From: Vandiemenella viatica | Taxonomy: Eukaryota; Arthropoda; Insecta; Orthoptera; Morabidae | Direction: 5' to 3' | Length of the DNA: 64,000 nt | Assembly (NCBI GenBank): GCA_031002005.1 | Contig: CM061921.1 | Location: forward strand, 141,455,283-141,519,282 | In this document: positions 1 through 14,139 of the stretch, in pieces | Position numbering within the stretch: position 1 is the stretch's first letter | Layout of the letters: every line of letters begins with the position of its first letter | Translations under genes and position numbers: made by a program | Notes under the pieces: generated by a model | Database searches by the model: none | Seen by the model: only the letters and a program-made list of their open reading frames with translations | Told to the model about the DNA's origin: nothing

Positions 1-841
1 ATTACTGAATATGATTGTTTTGGTGGTACAAGTGTTATGGTGTCAGGAGGCATAATGCTGCATGGAAGTACCACCTCCACTACACTCACCCGTTAGGGTG
101 CGTCCCTAAACTACGTGGCTCGGTCTGAGGGAGGGGGGGGGTCTGAAAAGCTATGTTGGGCTACATGGGAGGAGCGGAGTGGGGGGGGGGGAGTTCCGAG
201 CCAGGCCATGTAGCTTTTCATTTACATTATTCGTAACAGTTAAAATGAGGTACAGAACACACAACAGCATGTAAATATTTATTTCTGTCATTTAATTATC
301 TACGTATGTAATTTATGTTAGTCTGACAAGAGAAAACGGTACAAAATGCCTTCTAGAATCAATAGGGGAAAAGGCTACGTGCTACGTGAGGGGTGAAAAA
401 GGGGGGGATAGAGAGGAAAGCCATGTGAGCCCACGGAGGGAGGGGGGGTTTGACAGGAGGACAATATGGAGATACATGGTTTATGGACACTTCCTTAACG
501 TTGTTGTGACACTGTACTCTTTCAGGGGAGCATTCGACACCGACTTCATTTTTATGGGCGACAATGTGCAACCGCATCACAAGTGGAGGAGCTGTTGCAA
601 TGAGAGGATATTTGGTGAATGGACTGGCCTACTAATCCCAATTTTAATCCAGTCGAGCACAGTGTTGGGGAGACTAATTGCAGTATATCCACATGCACCA
701 ATAACCATCAAGCAATTGTTAACTACACTGGTGGAGGAGTGGAACTTCCTACCACAAAATCTCCTTACCAACCTTGTGGCCAGCATGAGAGCAAGTTACA
801 AAGCATGCATCACTGTCCGTGGTGATCACATACCCTTTTGA
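1..841 (+). pseudogene. Tc1-like transposase relic, split by a MITE
   Basis: Bases 17-75 read FGGTSVMVSGGIMLHGST, the Tc1 transposase stretch normally GGxSVMVWGGI. After the inserted MITE (96-494) the frame resumes with FDTDFIFMGDNVQPHH (second catalytic Asp region), shifts frame to MDWPTNPNFNPVEH near 619 (third acidic residue) and returns to TLVEEWNFLPQNLL ending ACITVRGDHIPF at 838. At least two frameshifts and substitutions such as MGDN and NPVEHS mean it is inactive. The 5' part lies off the window. It sits in the intron downstream of ADCK1 exon 7. Confidence 0.85.
96..494. mobile_element. TTA-flanked G-tract-rich MITE, copy A (PIF/Harbinger-like)
   Basis: A 399-bp non-coding element flanked by TTA on both sides (93-95 and 495-497). 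It begins GGGTGCGTCCCTAAACTACG and ends in an imperfect inverted version. It matches copy B at 56560-56957 along its whole length. TSD of TTA and GGG termini suggest PIF/Harbinger. Removing it rejoins the Tc1 relic, so it is the younger insertion. It holds several G runs of 7-13 and repeated CTACGTG boxes. Confidence 0.85.
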
Positions 842-1397
842 GAACAATGTATCTCCTTTTTGTAATGTCCAGAGGACCATCATGAGTCACAGTGACAGAA
901 TAAAAGTGTCATTTCTGTTCATCTCATTGTATTTCAGCTGACTACTGTACCAGTTATTTCTAAATAATAGTTCAAGTTTCATTGTGGTATGTTACTTGGC
1001 AGAAACACAGGATGCGACCATTACATTCATCTAAGTTTTGCATGCCAGTGCATTGGTAAGAGTTTATTTAGAAGCAAATTAGTTTCTTGTATTTTTTCGC
1101 CAAAAACAATCAATTCTTACAGAGGTTAATGTAACAAAGTATTTAAATTTTTCATTCTGGAGACAAATAACAATTGCTGTCATTTGCAAGCTGAACAGTA
1201 TAATGAAACATATCCACAATAAAAGTTGAAAGAATACAACAAAATAAAGCAATTACTCCCAGTAATATTGTTCACAAAAAAATAATACATATACAAAAAT
1301 TACAGTGTTTATAAATGGAAAGTATTCTCAGCACAAACTGGTTTACTACCTAAAAATAATTAAAAAAAAAAAACAATATTTAACTATCTTCTCATAC
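842..1397. other. ADCK1 intron sequence between the Tc1 relic and exon 7
   Basis: AT-rich. The first 100 bases or so may be the tail of the Tc1 element. No ADCK1 C-terminal exon, RNA gene or further mobile element is recognised. Confidence 0.5.
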
Positions 1398-1540
1398 CTG
1401 TAAGCTGTTTTCAATGAATACTCAATTCCACGAAGCAAGTCATTTGTCTTCAGTATTAGCAACATTTGTCTATTTACTTTCCCTAAGACATTTGTTATTT
1501 GTGGTAACAATTGTGGTATCTCTTTCTGAAAGATGTCCTT
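1398..1540 (-). CDS. ADCK1: ADCK1 exon 7 (conserved RQMLLILKTNDLLRG block)
   Basis: Encodes residues 405-451 plus two bases of codon 452. It includes IPQLLPQITNVLGKVN and RQMLLILKTNDLLRGIE, the most conserved C-terminal block of ADCK1. Acceptor is TTCTTTTGTAG and donor GTATGA; this is the first phase-2 intron in the gene. No exon for the remaining C-terminus is found between here and base 1, a stretch taken up mainly by a Tc1 relic, so at least one more exon lies outside the window. Confidence 0.92.
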
Positions 1541-4500
1541 CTACAAAAGAATAAGAAACAAATATGCCATCAGAATCATAAAAAGTTACAAATGAAGCAA
1601 TAATTCCAAAAAAAGTGCACTAATATATTTTCAATAACAATTAAATGCCTGTCAACACTTAAGTCATCAGGAATGATGAACTGTAATGTAACTGACCTTG
1701 GTCATTATTAAAATGCCATCCTGGCACTGGTCAATATAACTTAGAAGAATTAAGAGATTTTCTTCACAAAACGTTCAAACGAGATTAAAGATATTTTCAA
1801 TGCCAAACAATTTCAGCATGTCAATATGTGGACCAATTGATAATTTTGCCCATCATTTCAATTCCCATTTCTTCCCCTTTAAGTTGTAATTCCCCTCACA
1901 GCGAGATTGCAAAATGTTGTGGCCAAAGATGTTTCTCCAATTTGAAAGGCATATAGCAGAACCCAAAGGTAATACTGTGAAGCAGTATAAGGGGCTCATC
2001 TCAAATGGTTTCAAACAATTGATATCAAAGTTCTTAAAGTTTTGCCTCATCACTCACCAAAGTTGAAGGCAGCGACGAGAGAAGAACATATATAACGAAC
2101 ACACAAATAAACTCAATATTTCGGTTATTCAACCTTATTCATGATGAGGAAAATGAGTCATGAGGCTCGGGAGGTGTGCACACACCAAGGATTGTGTATT
2201 CGTTATATATGTTCTTCTCTCGTCGCTGCCTTCAACTTTGGTGAGTGATGAGTCATTTTCCCTTTCCTTGTAATTATATTGCCTAAAGCAGTTTCCTTTT
2301 TCCTTAGTTTAATTAAAGTTTTGCCTGATGTTTATATAATGAAACAAAAGCATCAATTTTCAGCTGTTGCAGTACTCGTGTGACTACAGCAATGGCTTGG
2401 CAACTGACTTACGAGGGTCTGAGAGATTGACAGAACACTTTCCCCTCCACCCACCCCCATGACATTTCATTTCATTGTATTAGTAGTCAGTAGCAGACTA
2501 TTTTATTAGTGAATTTTTGTGCAGGTGTAATTTTTCCACATTTTTTTCAGAGCCAATGGGTTTTCTTCAAAGGGAATATATTTAGTACAATTTTTTAGCA
2601 TTTTCTTGCTGATATATTTCAAAAGGTCACTTAAACAGCTGGAAAGTGAAAAATCTAATAAAAAGTTCATAATATTTTTTAGAAAATGAGAGTAAATTTT
2701 TATGAAGAGATAATAAAAACATTCATCTCATGCTTTGCCACTTTCTTCATTCTACAATCACTATTAAAACACTAATGGTTTGCTTCTAAATTATTCTAAT
2801 ATTTTTAGAATGTGAATGAAATCAGTCTTACTTTAGAGAATCAAAAGAAATTATGCACATGTGGTAAACTTCCTTCAGCCATTGATATTACAAAATTCAT
2901 TTATGTAGCTGTATTATATCACCTGAAGACATATTTAACATGAAACCATTATTTTGTGATTTTTTACTTATGTCTGATAAGACCTGGATAGGAGATTCCA
3001 TCTCCAGTGGAATTTTTCGGTTTGATCAACTACGACACAAAGTTTACCCAATAACTGAACCAATTCAATATGAAAGTAAAAAAAAAAACCTTGAAGCAAT
3101 ACAAGTTTCAAGAGTAAATAGTATTTGTCAATTTTATTTGAAGAAAATTACCAGAAGCTTTTTAATAAAATGAAAAATTACACCAGCACAAAAATTCAGT
3201 AACAAAAAGTAATAATAGTATTAATATTTGTGAAGCAATTCCGAGGTCAATTTTCTTAAAAAAATGTTTGAGGGACATGACTTAACACTGCTTCAAAGTA
3301 TTAGCGTTAGGGTCTGGTACAACACTAAAATTTAAAAAAATTTTTTAAAAAAAATCCATGATTCCAATGTCTGGTCATCTCCTTGAAACAGGCAAAAACA
3401 TGATTTGGTAAAAATTCACTGCAAAATTACCACATCTACTGTTCCTTACTGAGAATGCTGAAATTTGTTCAGGAGTAAATAGTTTTACCATCACTAGTTA
3501 CTGCATTCTTCAAAGTGTACTCAACTTACAACACTCATCCTTTTAAAATCAAATAGTTTGTTATTAGATACAGACAAGAGGTTGAACACAAGTTCTTTGA
3601 AAAAGCTGAAACAATGAGAAATGAATTCAAGTGCCACATATTTCTGAAGGCATCTCCTGGGTTATTTTCCTTATCCTATCTTATTTTCACCGCCTAATGG
3701 CAGTTCCATTGTCAGCATTATCTAAAGGCATAATTAATACACTAAAGCTGATTCCTAATGAACATACAACAGTTACCAGTGACAAATATTGCAAGTTCTC
3801 ATTTATTGAAGAAGGTGACTAGTGAAAGTATCAGTACTGCAAAATATTTCACAGTGATCATATGAAAACATCATTATTTACCTGACATTTAGACCAAAAC
3901 ACCTCACTTGTCAACATAAGAAGAAGAATTTTTTCCTGGAGGCAATAGCAGCATTCAACCTTGATATTTTGGTGACACCTTAGTCATTTAGGATAGTGGT
4001 GAAGTTGATTGGTGTGAACCACATCCTATGATTTTGTCATATGCTTAATCAGTATCCTGTACAATTAAGGGGTCATCGAAAATATTTAGTAGTTTTGTTT
4101 GTCTTATTTTGTTATATTGCAGCCCTCCTGCATTCAACACATAACAACCTAAGGATTAACAGTGACTCAAAAAATATTGGTATAAATTATAAAATAGTTA
4201 ACAACTGATAAAACTAAGGAAAATGGAAGCGGCTTGTGGGCGATATAAATAATAAAGGAAAGGGAAATTAACCCACCACATACCAAAGTAGACGGCTATG
4301 ATGAGAGGGGACACTTATGCTGGCAAAAGTGTTCCCTCTCATCGCAGCCGTCCACTTTGGTATGTGGTGGGTTAATTTCCCTTTCCTTTATTATTTAACA
4401 ACTGATAATAGTGACAGTGATTTGTTAGGGATTTGTAACATAGTACATAAACTATAGACAGTTAATGTAGTATCAGGTTTTGGAATATAGCTAAAAAGCG

Positions 4501-7500
4501 AGTGCCGTTTATAGATAACGATACCACAACTTCCAAGAGTAAATACAAGCATTTTAATATATACCTCATTCAGTATGTAAATTTTTTCACAGTGTGATTT
4601 TACAGGCCATACAAAGAATAGGGCTTGGATTAAAAGAAGAAAGTAGGTTTATTCAGTTAGGTATGGGAGAAACAGTTATCACATAATGTTTTAAAAGCTA
4701 AATGGACTTCAATCACAGAAGTTCAGTGTAAAACGACAAGTAATAATAAGGATTTTTAATATTCAAATAATTTTATGCCTAAAGAATTTACACACTTAAT
4801 TGAACAAAATTCATAAACAAAAGTGTTAAACAAAAAAAGTTTAACTTGTTAATAAATGAGATTACACATAGAATAAAATTACAGTAATAGTTAAATGCAC
4901 TGGAAATGATTTAAGGATGAAAATGTCAGTTTTAGGTTTCTAATTTTGTGGTGCAATAAAGATAGAAAAACTGACAATTTTTTAAATAGAAAGTATTTAC
5001 GAGGAGCTTACATTCCAGAATAAAGGGAATTTTAGAATAATAAGAATGGTACCAGTTTTATTTAAAAATTTAAGGTGGAAATAGTTTATATTTAATTTCA
5101 AAGGTATGTTTGATGAACATGTTATGGTACAATAAGTTATTTTGGCAGATATTTCAGAAATAGTTTTGTGCAAGAGAGTACGAAATATTAAAAGGGAATA
5201 GAATTAAAAAGTAATTTTTCCACATTTAAAAGGGTTTTAGGGCGAAACTTTTTTTTTGCTTATGGCTTTATGCCTCATTAACAACAAGGTCATTAAAGGT
5301 CAGAAAGGACTGTGGAAAAGGAATGGTAAGAAATTAAGCCATGGCCTCTCTGGTGGAACTATCCCAGCATTCAGCTGGAGTGATTTGGGGGAAACTTTGG
5401 AAACCCAAAATCTGGACGGCCAGATGGGGATTCGAACCTGCGTCCTCCTGAATACGAGGCCAGAGCATTACCACTCACCCATCACACTCGGTAACACAAT
5501 TTAAAGAGAAAATTAAGATTATCTATTTTGTAACTTTAATTTTGATGACTAAACAAAGGTATATTTTGAAAAAAAAAGGATACTATCAGAAAATATTTGA
5601 TACTATTTAGATTTAAACAATATAAAAATTTAGTGGAGATTTGGAAAGATTTTTGCTTGAGATCCGGTTACGTGCCATAGAAGCTTCTAGAACAATCAAG
5701 AAGGAAAAGGCTGGAAATAGGCAGGGTTTGGTGTGAAAGTATTTAATGAGGGGCATGTCTCACTGTGCAAAATTATTGAAGATAGTGTGTGTCGTATTTT
5801 GTCAAGTGTTGTGAAGTCGAATAGCAATGCAGGGTGAGGCAAAGTGAACTTAAGTGGAACTGGGTTACCACAGTAATTTACTAGACTACAATGATTTTTG
5901 GAATTTTGACTACAAATGGCATTTTTCACTTCAAGTATTTCAAAAGTTATTGCAGCGCTTTTTTCCATTCATAATTTTAAAATTGTAAAAGATTTCTGGG
6001 GCTTTTATAAACTTTGGTCAAGAGAATGATTGTTGTGAATCGTGTGTTTATTTAGAGAGTAACCTGCATATAACAAAAGGATCAAAGCCGATATAGTTTA
6101 ATTGTAAAGACATTGTGGAAACCAGACACACACACACACAAAAACACTATCTACTTTGTAACACATGCTGTGATCAGGGCCGGAGATAGGGAAGGGTAAG
6201 CGGGGCAAAAGTATCTAGAGCCCGATCCCCTGAAGGGGGCCCGTCGGCCAGGGTACTTACCTAAAAGGAAATCAAACACAAGTTTCAAAACCTGCACCTA
6301 TGATTTTGAACATTCTTGCATTATTTTTTATACAAATAACAATAAAGTAAAAAAAAAAAAAATCATAGGAGGGTGGGGGTTTAGAACGACAATTCTAGCG
6401 CCGGCCTTGGCTGTGATACTTTATTTTGTGGTATGAAATTCATTTAAAATATGAACCTCTAGAACTGTTATTCCTTACAGTTCCACTTCAACAGTATCAA
6501 AGTGTTTTAAGGAGTTGGTGGCGTTTTGGGTTTGAAAAGATCTCCATTTCAATTTTGATCTACATTCTGATAAAATCAGGTTCTGCATAGGCATGGACAT
6601 AGTTTTTGAAACCAAAGAATGATTACCAAGCACCAACAACAAACAATAAATTTGCAATAGAACAAAAACAAGGATGTACAGGGAAAATAACCAATCACTA
6701 ACCACAGATAAAAGCAAGAGTACCAGGATAAATACAAAATCATGAACATATTTCACAATATTTTGGCAAAAAACCTTGATCATTTATTAGTTGAGACATA
6801 TGGCTATGGGAAAGATATGAAGCGTGTTCATGTTTTTGTGTTTGTCCTAACCATCCTACCTTTACCTGTGGTGACGGGCTATTTTCTCTATCCTTCCTTC
6901 TTAACAACTGATAATAGTGACAAAGAAAATACTGTTAGGCAATGAAAATAAGGAACAATGGGGAAAGTAAACCCATCACTCACCACAGATGAAGGCAGGA
7001 GTGCCAAGATGAACACAAACACACTTTACAATATTTTGGTATACACCTTAAACATGATTAGAAGAGAACACATGGAAAGGGGATTGGATGTTTACACACC
7101 AAGACTCTCCTATGACTCAGTCATGGTTTTTTTCCCCCTAGTGATTTACAGCTTATTGATGTCAAGGTCATTAGATTCAGGAATAAATTGGGGTCACGGA
7201 ATGAGTAGGTATTCAATGACAGCCTTTTGGAATGAACTATCTCAGCATTCGCCTGGAGTGATTTGGGGAACCAAAAACTTGGACAGCCCAAATTGGAGGG
7301 CCAAACTGGAACTGGAACCCGCGTCCTGAATGCCAGGTCCAAGCGTTATCGCTTACCCACCGGGCATGTGTCATGTGGTCTTAGTGTGTACATATCCGAT
7401 CCCGATCATGATCATGATCATGAACATAATTAAGGTTTATCCTAAAATATTGAAAAGTGTGTTCATGTTTGTATATTTGTTGTGGTCCCCCTGCCTTCAT

Positions 7501-10500
7501 AAGTGGTGAGTGATGGATTTGATTTGCATTTACTTCCTTATATTTTAAATAGTGAACAATTACACGTCTTAATTTCAGTGATATTATTATATTACTGTTT
7601 TATCATTAAAAGAAAATATCTCTTCATCCAAAATTTGTAAAAATGTTCTAGCTTTGGCATAACAAAGGCTACTGAATTAGGGTGCATTCCCAACAGACAG
7701 ATTCTTGAGGCTTACCATGTTCACAGATATGAGTGAAAATGTATACTGAATACAGGTGTTTATCCAAAATTTTATTGTCAAAGCTACTGATAAGCAGTTA
7801 GTAGCTCATTAATTTTGTTGCCTGGAGTACATGCTAAAAAAACAAATATTTCATACAGTAGAATACCAAGAAAACATTGCTTTCCTTCAACTTAATGCAT
7901 TAAGGACTCCTCACTACCAGTTCATAGCAACTTTAATCTGATAATGATTGTTATAGAGGGTGAAATAAATTATTACCTTTTTTTGCTTTACACCTTGTCG
8001 AGATCATTGGAGGTGGGAAAGGACTGTGAAGAAGGAATTCAGCGAGGGCCTTTTCAAGTAATAATCTTAGCATTTGTCTGGAGTGATTTGGGGAAATCGT
8101 GGAAAACCCAAATCTGGATGGCCGGATGGAAATTCAAACCTGTCCCCTCAAAAATGAAAGGACAGAGCATTACCGCTCGCCACACTTGGTGAAATAAATT
8201 CATCCCCTTCTGTAAAAACAGGCGTCTCACTAACCAATTAAATATGAAAGATACTGTTATACAGATACGTGTTAAAAGCAATATCTTACCTCATGTTTTG
8301 TGTATTTTGTATGCTGAAGACCAGTTTGTATTGCATCCCAAGACCGTCCCGACACCATGCAAGCAAATAAGGGATACAGGTCTCCAACACCCAGTTTTTC
8401 GCTCTGTTCCTTCATTCCTTCTTTGTCAGCATTCAAAATAGAGAGCCATAGCTTTGAATAACTGAGACGAAATTCAGGACTCAGATTCTGGAATATTCAG
8501 ACAACATCAATTACCACAAAAGAATACTTAATGATTACTCACTTTTGTACATACCTACTGTATTTCTAGAAAGATTTCAGCTAACATGATTTGGAATAAA
8601 TCCTGCAAGCTTTGAGCACATATTTTTAAGTTCATCATCACGAAATCACGCCCTAATTACAGACTCTTTATCATTTGTGATTTTGTGTAACAGTTAAGTT
8701 TTCAAGTCTCCTTTTGCATATAGCCCACGTTTTCTGTAGAATTAATGCCAGGTGAATTCCCTGATTACTCTAAGAGAAATTTTATTATCACTATCGAATT
8801 TTTTCAGTTTGGTTGAAGTTTTACAATGAGCCATATCCTGCTAAAAAATTCCCTCACCATCTGGGTACCTTTTCTGCAACTCAAAACTCACCTTTTTCCC
8901 AGTATTTGGATGTAATGGTCAGTTTTCATCATCCCTTCGGTACTAAGGGTACTTTACAGTCTGTTGCAGATGTGCTGAAGCTGTTGGCTCATGCTTCACT
9001 TGTTGCACATATTGAACCCTTTGCCAGTGCACTTCAGAAATGATTCATCAGAGAAGAGGACCTTGTTTATATTTGATCAGCCCTTATAAAAACCTATGTA
9101 GATCATATTTTAATTGTTGAACTTATCACAAAATTACACTTCTTAGATAATGCAAAATCTGTTCTTAGTTTTTTTGTTCGAAAAGCGTGGCTGCAATATT
9201 GTTTATGAGAGACAAAGCATTGCATTAACGATTATTGGGTTTCTCTGTCTGGTTTATGCATTGATAAAATTTTATGTGTGCACAACAATAAAATCAGAAG
9301 ACAACTTTATTAATTATTATTCTTATTTTTTAAAAGGATTAAGTGTACATAGCTTTGCACCTTACAAGAAGGTGGTATTAATCCACAGGATTTTCCCAAA
9401 AAAAATAATCTTTTTATATTATCCTTGTTACAGTAGCATTAAAAAATTCTCCCAAAACTGAAACATTTCTATTTTTTCCCCTCTCCTATAGTTTTATCAC
9501 AAAAAGCCATCGTTTTCTTGAAAATACCAATTTCATTTCTCAATGAAAAATATTTGGATAATATTGCTGAAAGAATAGATATCCATTTCTCATTCAACAA
9601 TTCATCCACTAGGTTAGATTTCTCACAGAAACTGATCACTTTACACTGCACGTAAATGCTAGCAGAAAACCATTCCTGAATGGTAAATAAGATGGTGCAA
9701 TGTTTTTGAATAGCCTGGGCTTCATAGATTGAGTATGGATTTTATTTATCTTTTTCATTGTGCCATTCCTCACAGTATTTGGCACAGTGGAAAGGTTTTT
9801 TTTTGGAGTTATGAGATGCCAGTAGATCTTACAGTGAGTGGTCAGAACTACTCTGTGTGCAACTTGTCTAGTGCCAGCCTAGACCGAGGATTTAATCATT
9901 ACCCATTATGGTCAATACCCAGGACACTTTACCTATAACGGCAGCCCTGTGAAGACTCGATCGCCGCTGGCTTCGCGCCTTGTTTGGTAAGCGAGGGTGC
10001 ACACGGACTTATTTAGTAATCAGAGTGGCTCCGAGGCCTTTTTAGGTAACCTTCGCAGCCGGGGCTGATGCCCCGTCAGTATAAAACCCAGCTTAATCAC
10101 GCACTAGGGATCAGTGAGTATCAGTGTTCACGTAACAGCACAGGACACCCCAGGATCGGCTGGCTGGCACTCCACTCTCTCTCCACTGCGATCCAAAGTA
10201 CACGGATCAATTGTATTATTATATATTGTACACAGAAGCGTCTAAAGCTATGTGCTGTTTTAGCTGAACACCCTTCAGGAGGAAGGCTACTAATAAACTG
10301 CTCGTAGCTACAGTTTGACTGATTTACTCTATCCATGCCGCTCCCTAGCAATTTGTACTAAGTTGTAAGGCCCATACAGCTAGGGGGGGCAAGCTGGTAT
10401 AGTAATAATATCTGCTGTAGAGGTGGCCTGAGATCCTATGTTGGAACAAGACCACAACAAACTTTATTTTTTAGCTACTCCTGAGCGATGCGCAGTCATG

Positions 10501-13500
10501 CTTCAGCAATGTTCATACACTCCAAGTCACAATTTCTTCGGTCTGGGCATTGCGCTGAAAAATATTTATCAAGAGCTCTGAACATGTCATCTGTCCAAGA
10601 AATTCAAGGCAACAAATAAGTTCTTCATGATTAATTGACTTTCGGGTTATGCCGCATTGTTTGTTTCATTACCTGAGCTTTCGGCTGGTATCTTCCCACC
10701 TTCACTATACATTGCAGTAAAAATTAGGAGAACATGGTCACCCATGTCTACAGCTTCATCAAGTTAAACTGCAAAAGTCCTTATTCCATCAACAACTTTC
10801 TTCTCAATACTAGTGACCATATCAAACATTTCTCTCCCAGTGGCAGTGTCTGAAAGCACCCCCACCTAAATTACCAGATATGAATCCAATTGAACATATC
10901 TGGAATATGATCATAAGGTCAGTTCGTGGTCAACGTCCCACTTCGGCAGCACTTTCACAATTAAGGACAGTTGTGGAGGAAGCATGGCTGAATATTTCTT
11001 CAAGAGACTTCCATAAACTTGTTGAGTCAGTGTGTCGGGTTGCTGCACTTCACCAGGCAAAAGGGGATCCCAGACTTTTGGCACTTCAACAGCTCAGTCC
11101 AAATTATTTTGTTTTGTTGTGTTCCCCTCACATGCTTACCTCCTAATAACTGCTGCCTTAATCACACATTGTATTACTTTCTTGTTTTTAGATTTATCAT
11201 CATTATTGCCCATGTTCCGAGTCCTATAAAACTGTTTCAGCTATTATTTTCATACTAACAGTAACAAAATTGTGGAACATGGTAAACTAGAGCAGACTAA
11301 ATAAAACTGTAATAGCTACTTGATGGTAGAGGTCTTGACCAGATTAGATCATCATATTTATATTTTTTTACATATATTATTTAGCTTCTTCAACTTGACA
11401 CCTTTCCTTTAGTAAGTCTGATAAAGAAAGCATTAATGTTAATAATAAAGTGTCATTTAAGTACTGACACCCGACTAGAAATTGGCTTGTTTGTAAATAA
11501 ATTTGAAGGAAATATGGTTATTAGCACAGTCCATAAAAAATATTAGTTATGAGTTAATTTGTTCAAACTGCTCTTGCCTTTCCATGTAGATGACAGAAAT
11601 ATAAACTCAAGCCCCATGTTCAAAATTACAAAATTTACTGGCAAATAAGGAGAAATAAGTTTTAAGTGGGATCATCATGTAAAAACAAGTCAAAATTGTT
11701 GCAGTAAAATGGATATAATTGAAGTGTATAAATACAAACATGTAAATATACCTGAACTTTTTTATTATGCTACTAAATATTAAATTTAATGGCAATCTTA
11801 TCATTAATATGCAAATTATATGGTGCAAGAGTGAGCCGTGCTCGGCTCGTATTGTGTGTTTTCTTCTATTCCGCTCGCGACTGTCTTCTGTCTCTAGTTC
11901 TCGCTGAGCCCGTATGCTCGTTTCTTCGTTAGAGAGCGCTGTGGCTCCTTGCTGCCCTCTATCGGCCGATAGAGTGTATATAATTGGGGACACGGAACCG
12001 GGAGGAGATCAGTCGGTCGGCCCTGAGTGGCCGTGAAGCTGGAGGCCCGCTGGGGCAGAGTCGGTCGGCACTGAGTGGCCGTGACGCTGGAGGCCCGCTG
12101 GGGCAGCGAGGTCTGGTGGTTTGACCGGGCAGCCAGGAAGTGCTGGTGGATTTGTGTGTCCACCGCGACCATTCCTCGTTCGCTTGAATCGAGGGAAGTT
12201 CTCCGATACGCTCTTGTCCGAGAGCGGTGTCCCGTAGACTCGGCAGTACTGTGGCGACCGACGCTGGTCGTGACTTCAATTTGATACTTGCCATTTTCTT
12301 GCCCTGTTGGGTATTGGAGGTAGTGTGCCTGACAACTCCAACCACAAAGTGCGTCGCCTACTGCTTCTTCGTTAGTTTTGTTTGGGGAATGGACAAATTC
12401 CCCGGTCTGTGGTGTTAATCATTACCGCCCCCTTATCAGTCAGTGTGGATGGTAAGGACTTATGCGCTGGCATGCACACACTATAGTGTGTCAAGACCTT
12501 TGGTAAGAACTTCATTCTTAAGGTTAATTTGATGGACGCTGAGATACTCTGATTCCTCTTCGTTTGAAATGATTGTCGTAATTTGGCTCATCTGTACAAA
12601 TTGTGTTTGGTATTACTTGCAGATTTGTTACATGCTGGTAAATTAGTGAGAGCCAGTCTTGTTATTTTCTGTTATTTGATATAAGTGGAATTATTTGTGA
12701 TTACAGGATTTATTCAAATCATAATCTGCAAGATCAAAGTTTCTTATGCATTATATTGTATCATATTATTTGTGATTACAGGATTTATTCAAATCATAAT
12801 CTGCAAGATTAAAGTTTCTTATGTATTATATTGTATCATATTATTTGTGATTATGGGATTTATTAAGATCTTAATCTGCAAGATCGAAGCTTTGTGTTAT
12901 TTGGTATTATATTTGTGATATTCTCTGTAAGTTTAATCATTGTCCTTGATTATTGTAATAAAATGCTTAAACAAGGCTTGGACTTTATAACCATGCTCCC
13001 ACATGCTTCCCACTGAGTCCTTTGTGGCTAATAACAACTACTACCACTTCAAAGAGAGATGAGGAAAGTTATTAGCTGGTATTATTCAACAACAGTGAAC
13101 CAAAATTTCTATTACAATTTTATTCCTATTTATTCACATATTTTGCAACTGGTGTTATTAGTATGGTTGTTACCACAAAAAAGTCTCAGGAAAAGAGGAA
13201 AAAAGACTGGGGAATGAGTAGGATAGTATAAGAAATAAGGTGTAAAATCACTCGAGCTATGCCAAGAAATAATCTGTGGATTTGGAATAGTTCACAGGAA
13301 GATTATTGTATATTACTAGATATAAATGGAATTCTGGAGAAAAGACTTAATTCTTAATGCTGGAAAATGAGGCTAAACTTTTTATAGTCAACATAAAAGT
13401 AATAGCTACTGTCTTGCTTGAAAGTGATCACAAACTCTGTTCACAAGCTTAACAGTTTAGAAGACAGATCAGTTAATAAGTTGGAAATGCTAAAAACCTG

Positions 13501-14098
13501 GAATCTAAATATGGAAGGAGAAAAGTTAACAAGTTGTATGCACTAAAAGGAGCATCAGATTATACGCCTCGTCAACGTGGAGGTTATTAGAGGTGGGATG
13601 GGACTGGGGACAAGAAACAGGAAGGAATTTGGCCATGGCATTTTTGAAGGAAGCATCATGGCATTCACCTGGAGTGATTTGGGGAACCATGGAAAACCCA
13701 AATCTGGATGCCCGGACAGAAATTTGAACCGGCATCCTCCTGAATGCAAGGAGAGAGCATTAAGGTAAGAGCATCAAAGAGGTGGGAGGTATTTTAAGTG
13801 TTCTTTATTGGAATATGATAAAGAAATAGCAAATGGGAAAGGAGATGGCATAACAGGATGATGCAGTAAAAATGCAAGTAAATGATAGAAAAAATTACAA
13901 TGTCTAAATTAATAGAAGGGTCAGTAAAATATGAAAAACACTTTTAAAAACTCTTAATTTGATTAATAAATGGCAAAAATAAATAAAGAAAGAAGTATTT
14001 TTCTATATAGCCTCCAATATTGTATACAAATTTTTCCATCATGCTTGTAGTTCTCCATGAAATATTGTCAACTTGTATGTTGGTAATTGTAGGTGAAA

Positions 14099-14139
<41 letters not shown>

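Larger units (their letters stand above)
11830..13030 (+). mobile_element. LTR-like transcription unit with two internal tandem repeats
   Basis: A GC-rich block (11830-12420) holds TATATAA at 11977-11983 and a TCAGT initiator at 12009-12013. Directly at the initiator a 48-bp unit is repeated twice (12011-12058, 12059-12106). Further down a 75-bp unit is repeated three times (12691 onward), then AATAAA at 12957-12962. Promoter and polyA signal without a gene between them suggest a solo LTR of about 1.2 kb, but an orphan promoter with a short non-coding transcript is also possible. Edges are approximate. Confidence 0.4.

Noticed and set aside
1853..2053. Candidate for the missing ADCK1 C-terminal exon
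   Set aside because: It lies upstream of exon 7 in transcript order, lacks splice borders and does not resemble ADCK1.
8813..9043. Plus-strand 76-codon gene
   Set aside because: Shadow of a minus-strand Tc1-type relic, which shows collinear transposase blocks.
12685..12918. 77-codon frame with repeating FVITGFIQIIICKIKVS
   Set aside because: By-product of the 75-bp tandem repeat whose period is a multiple of three.
14103..14137. CRISPR-like or regulatory repeat
   Set aside because: Simple AC microsatellite.
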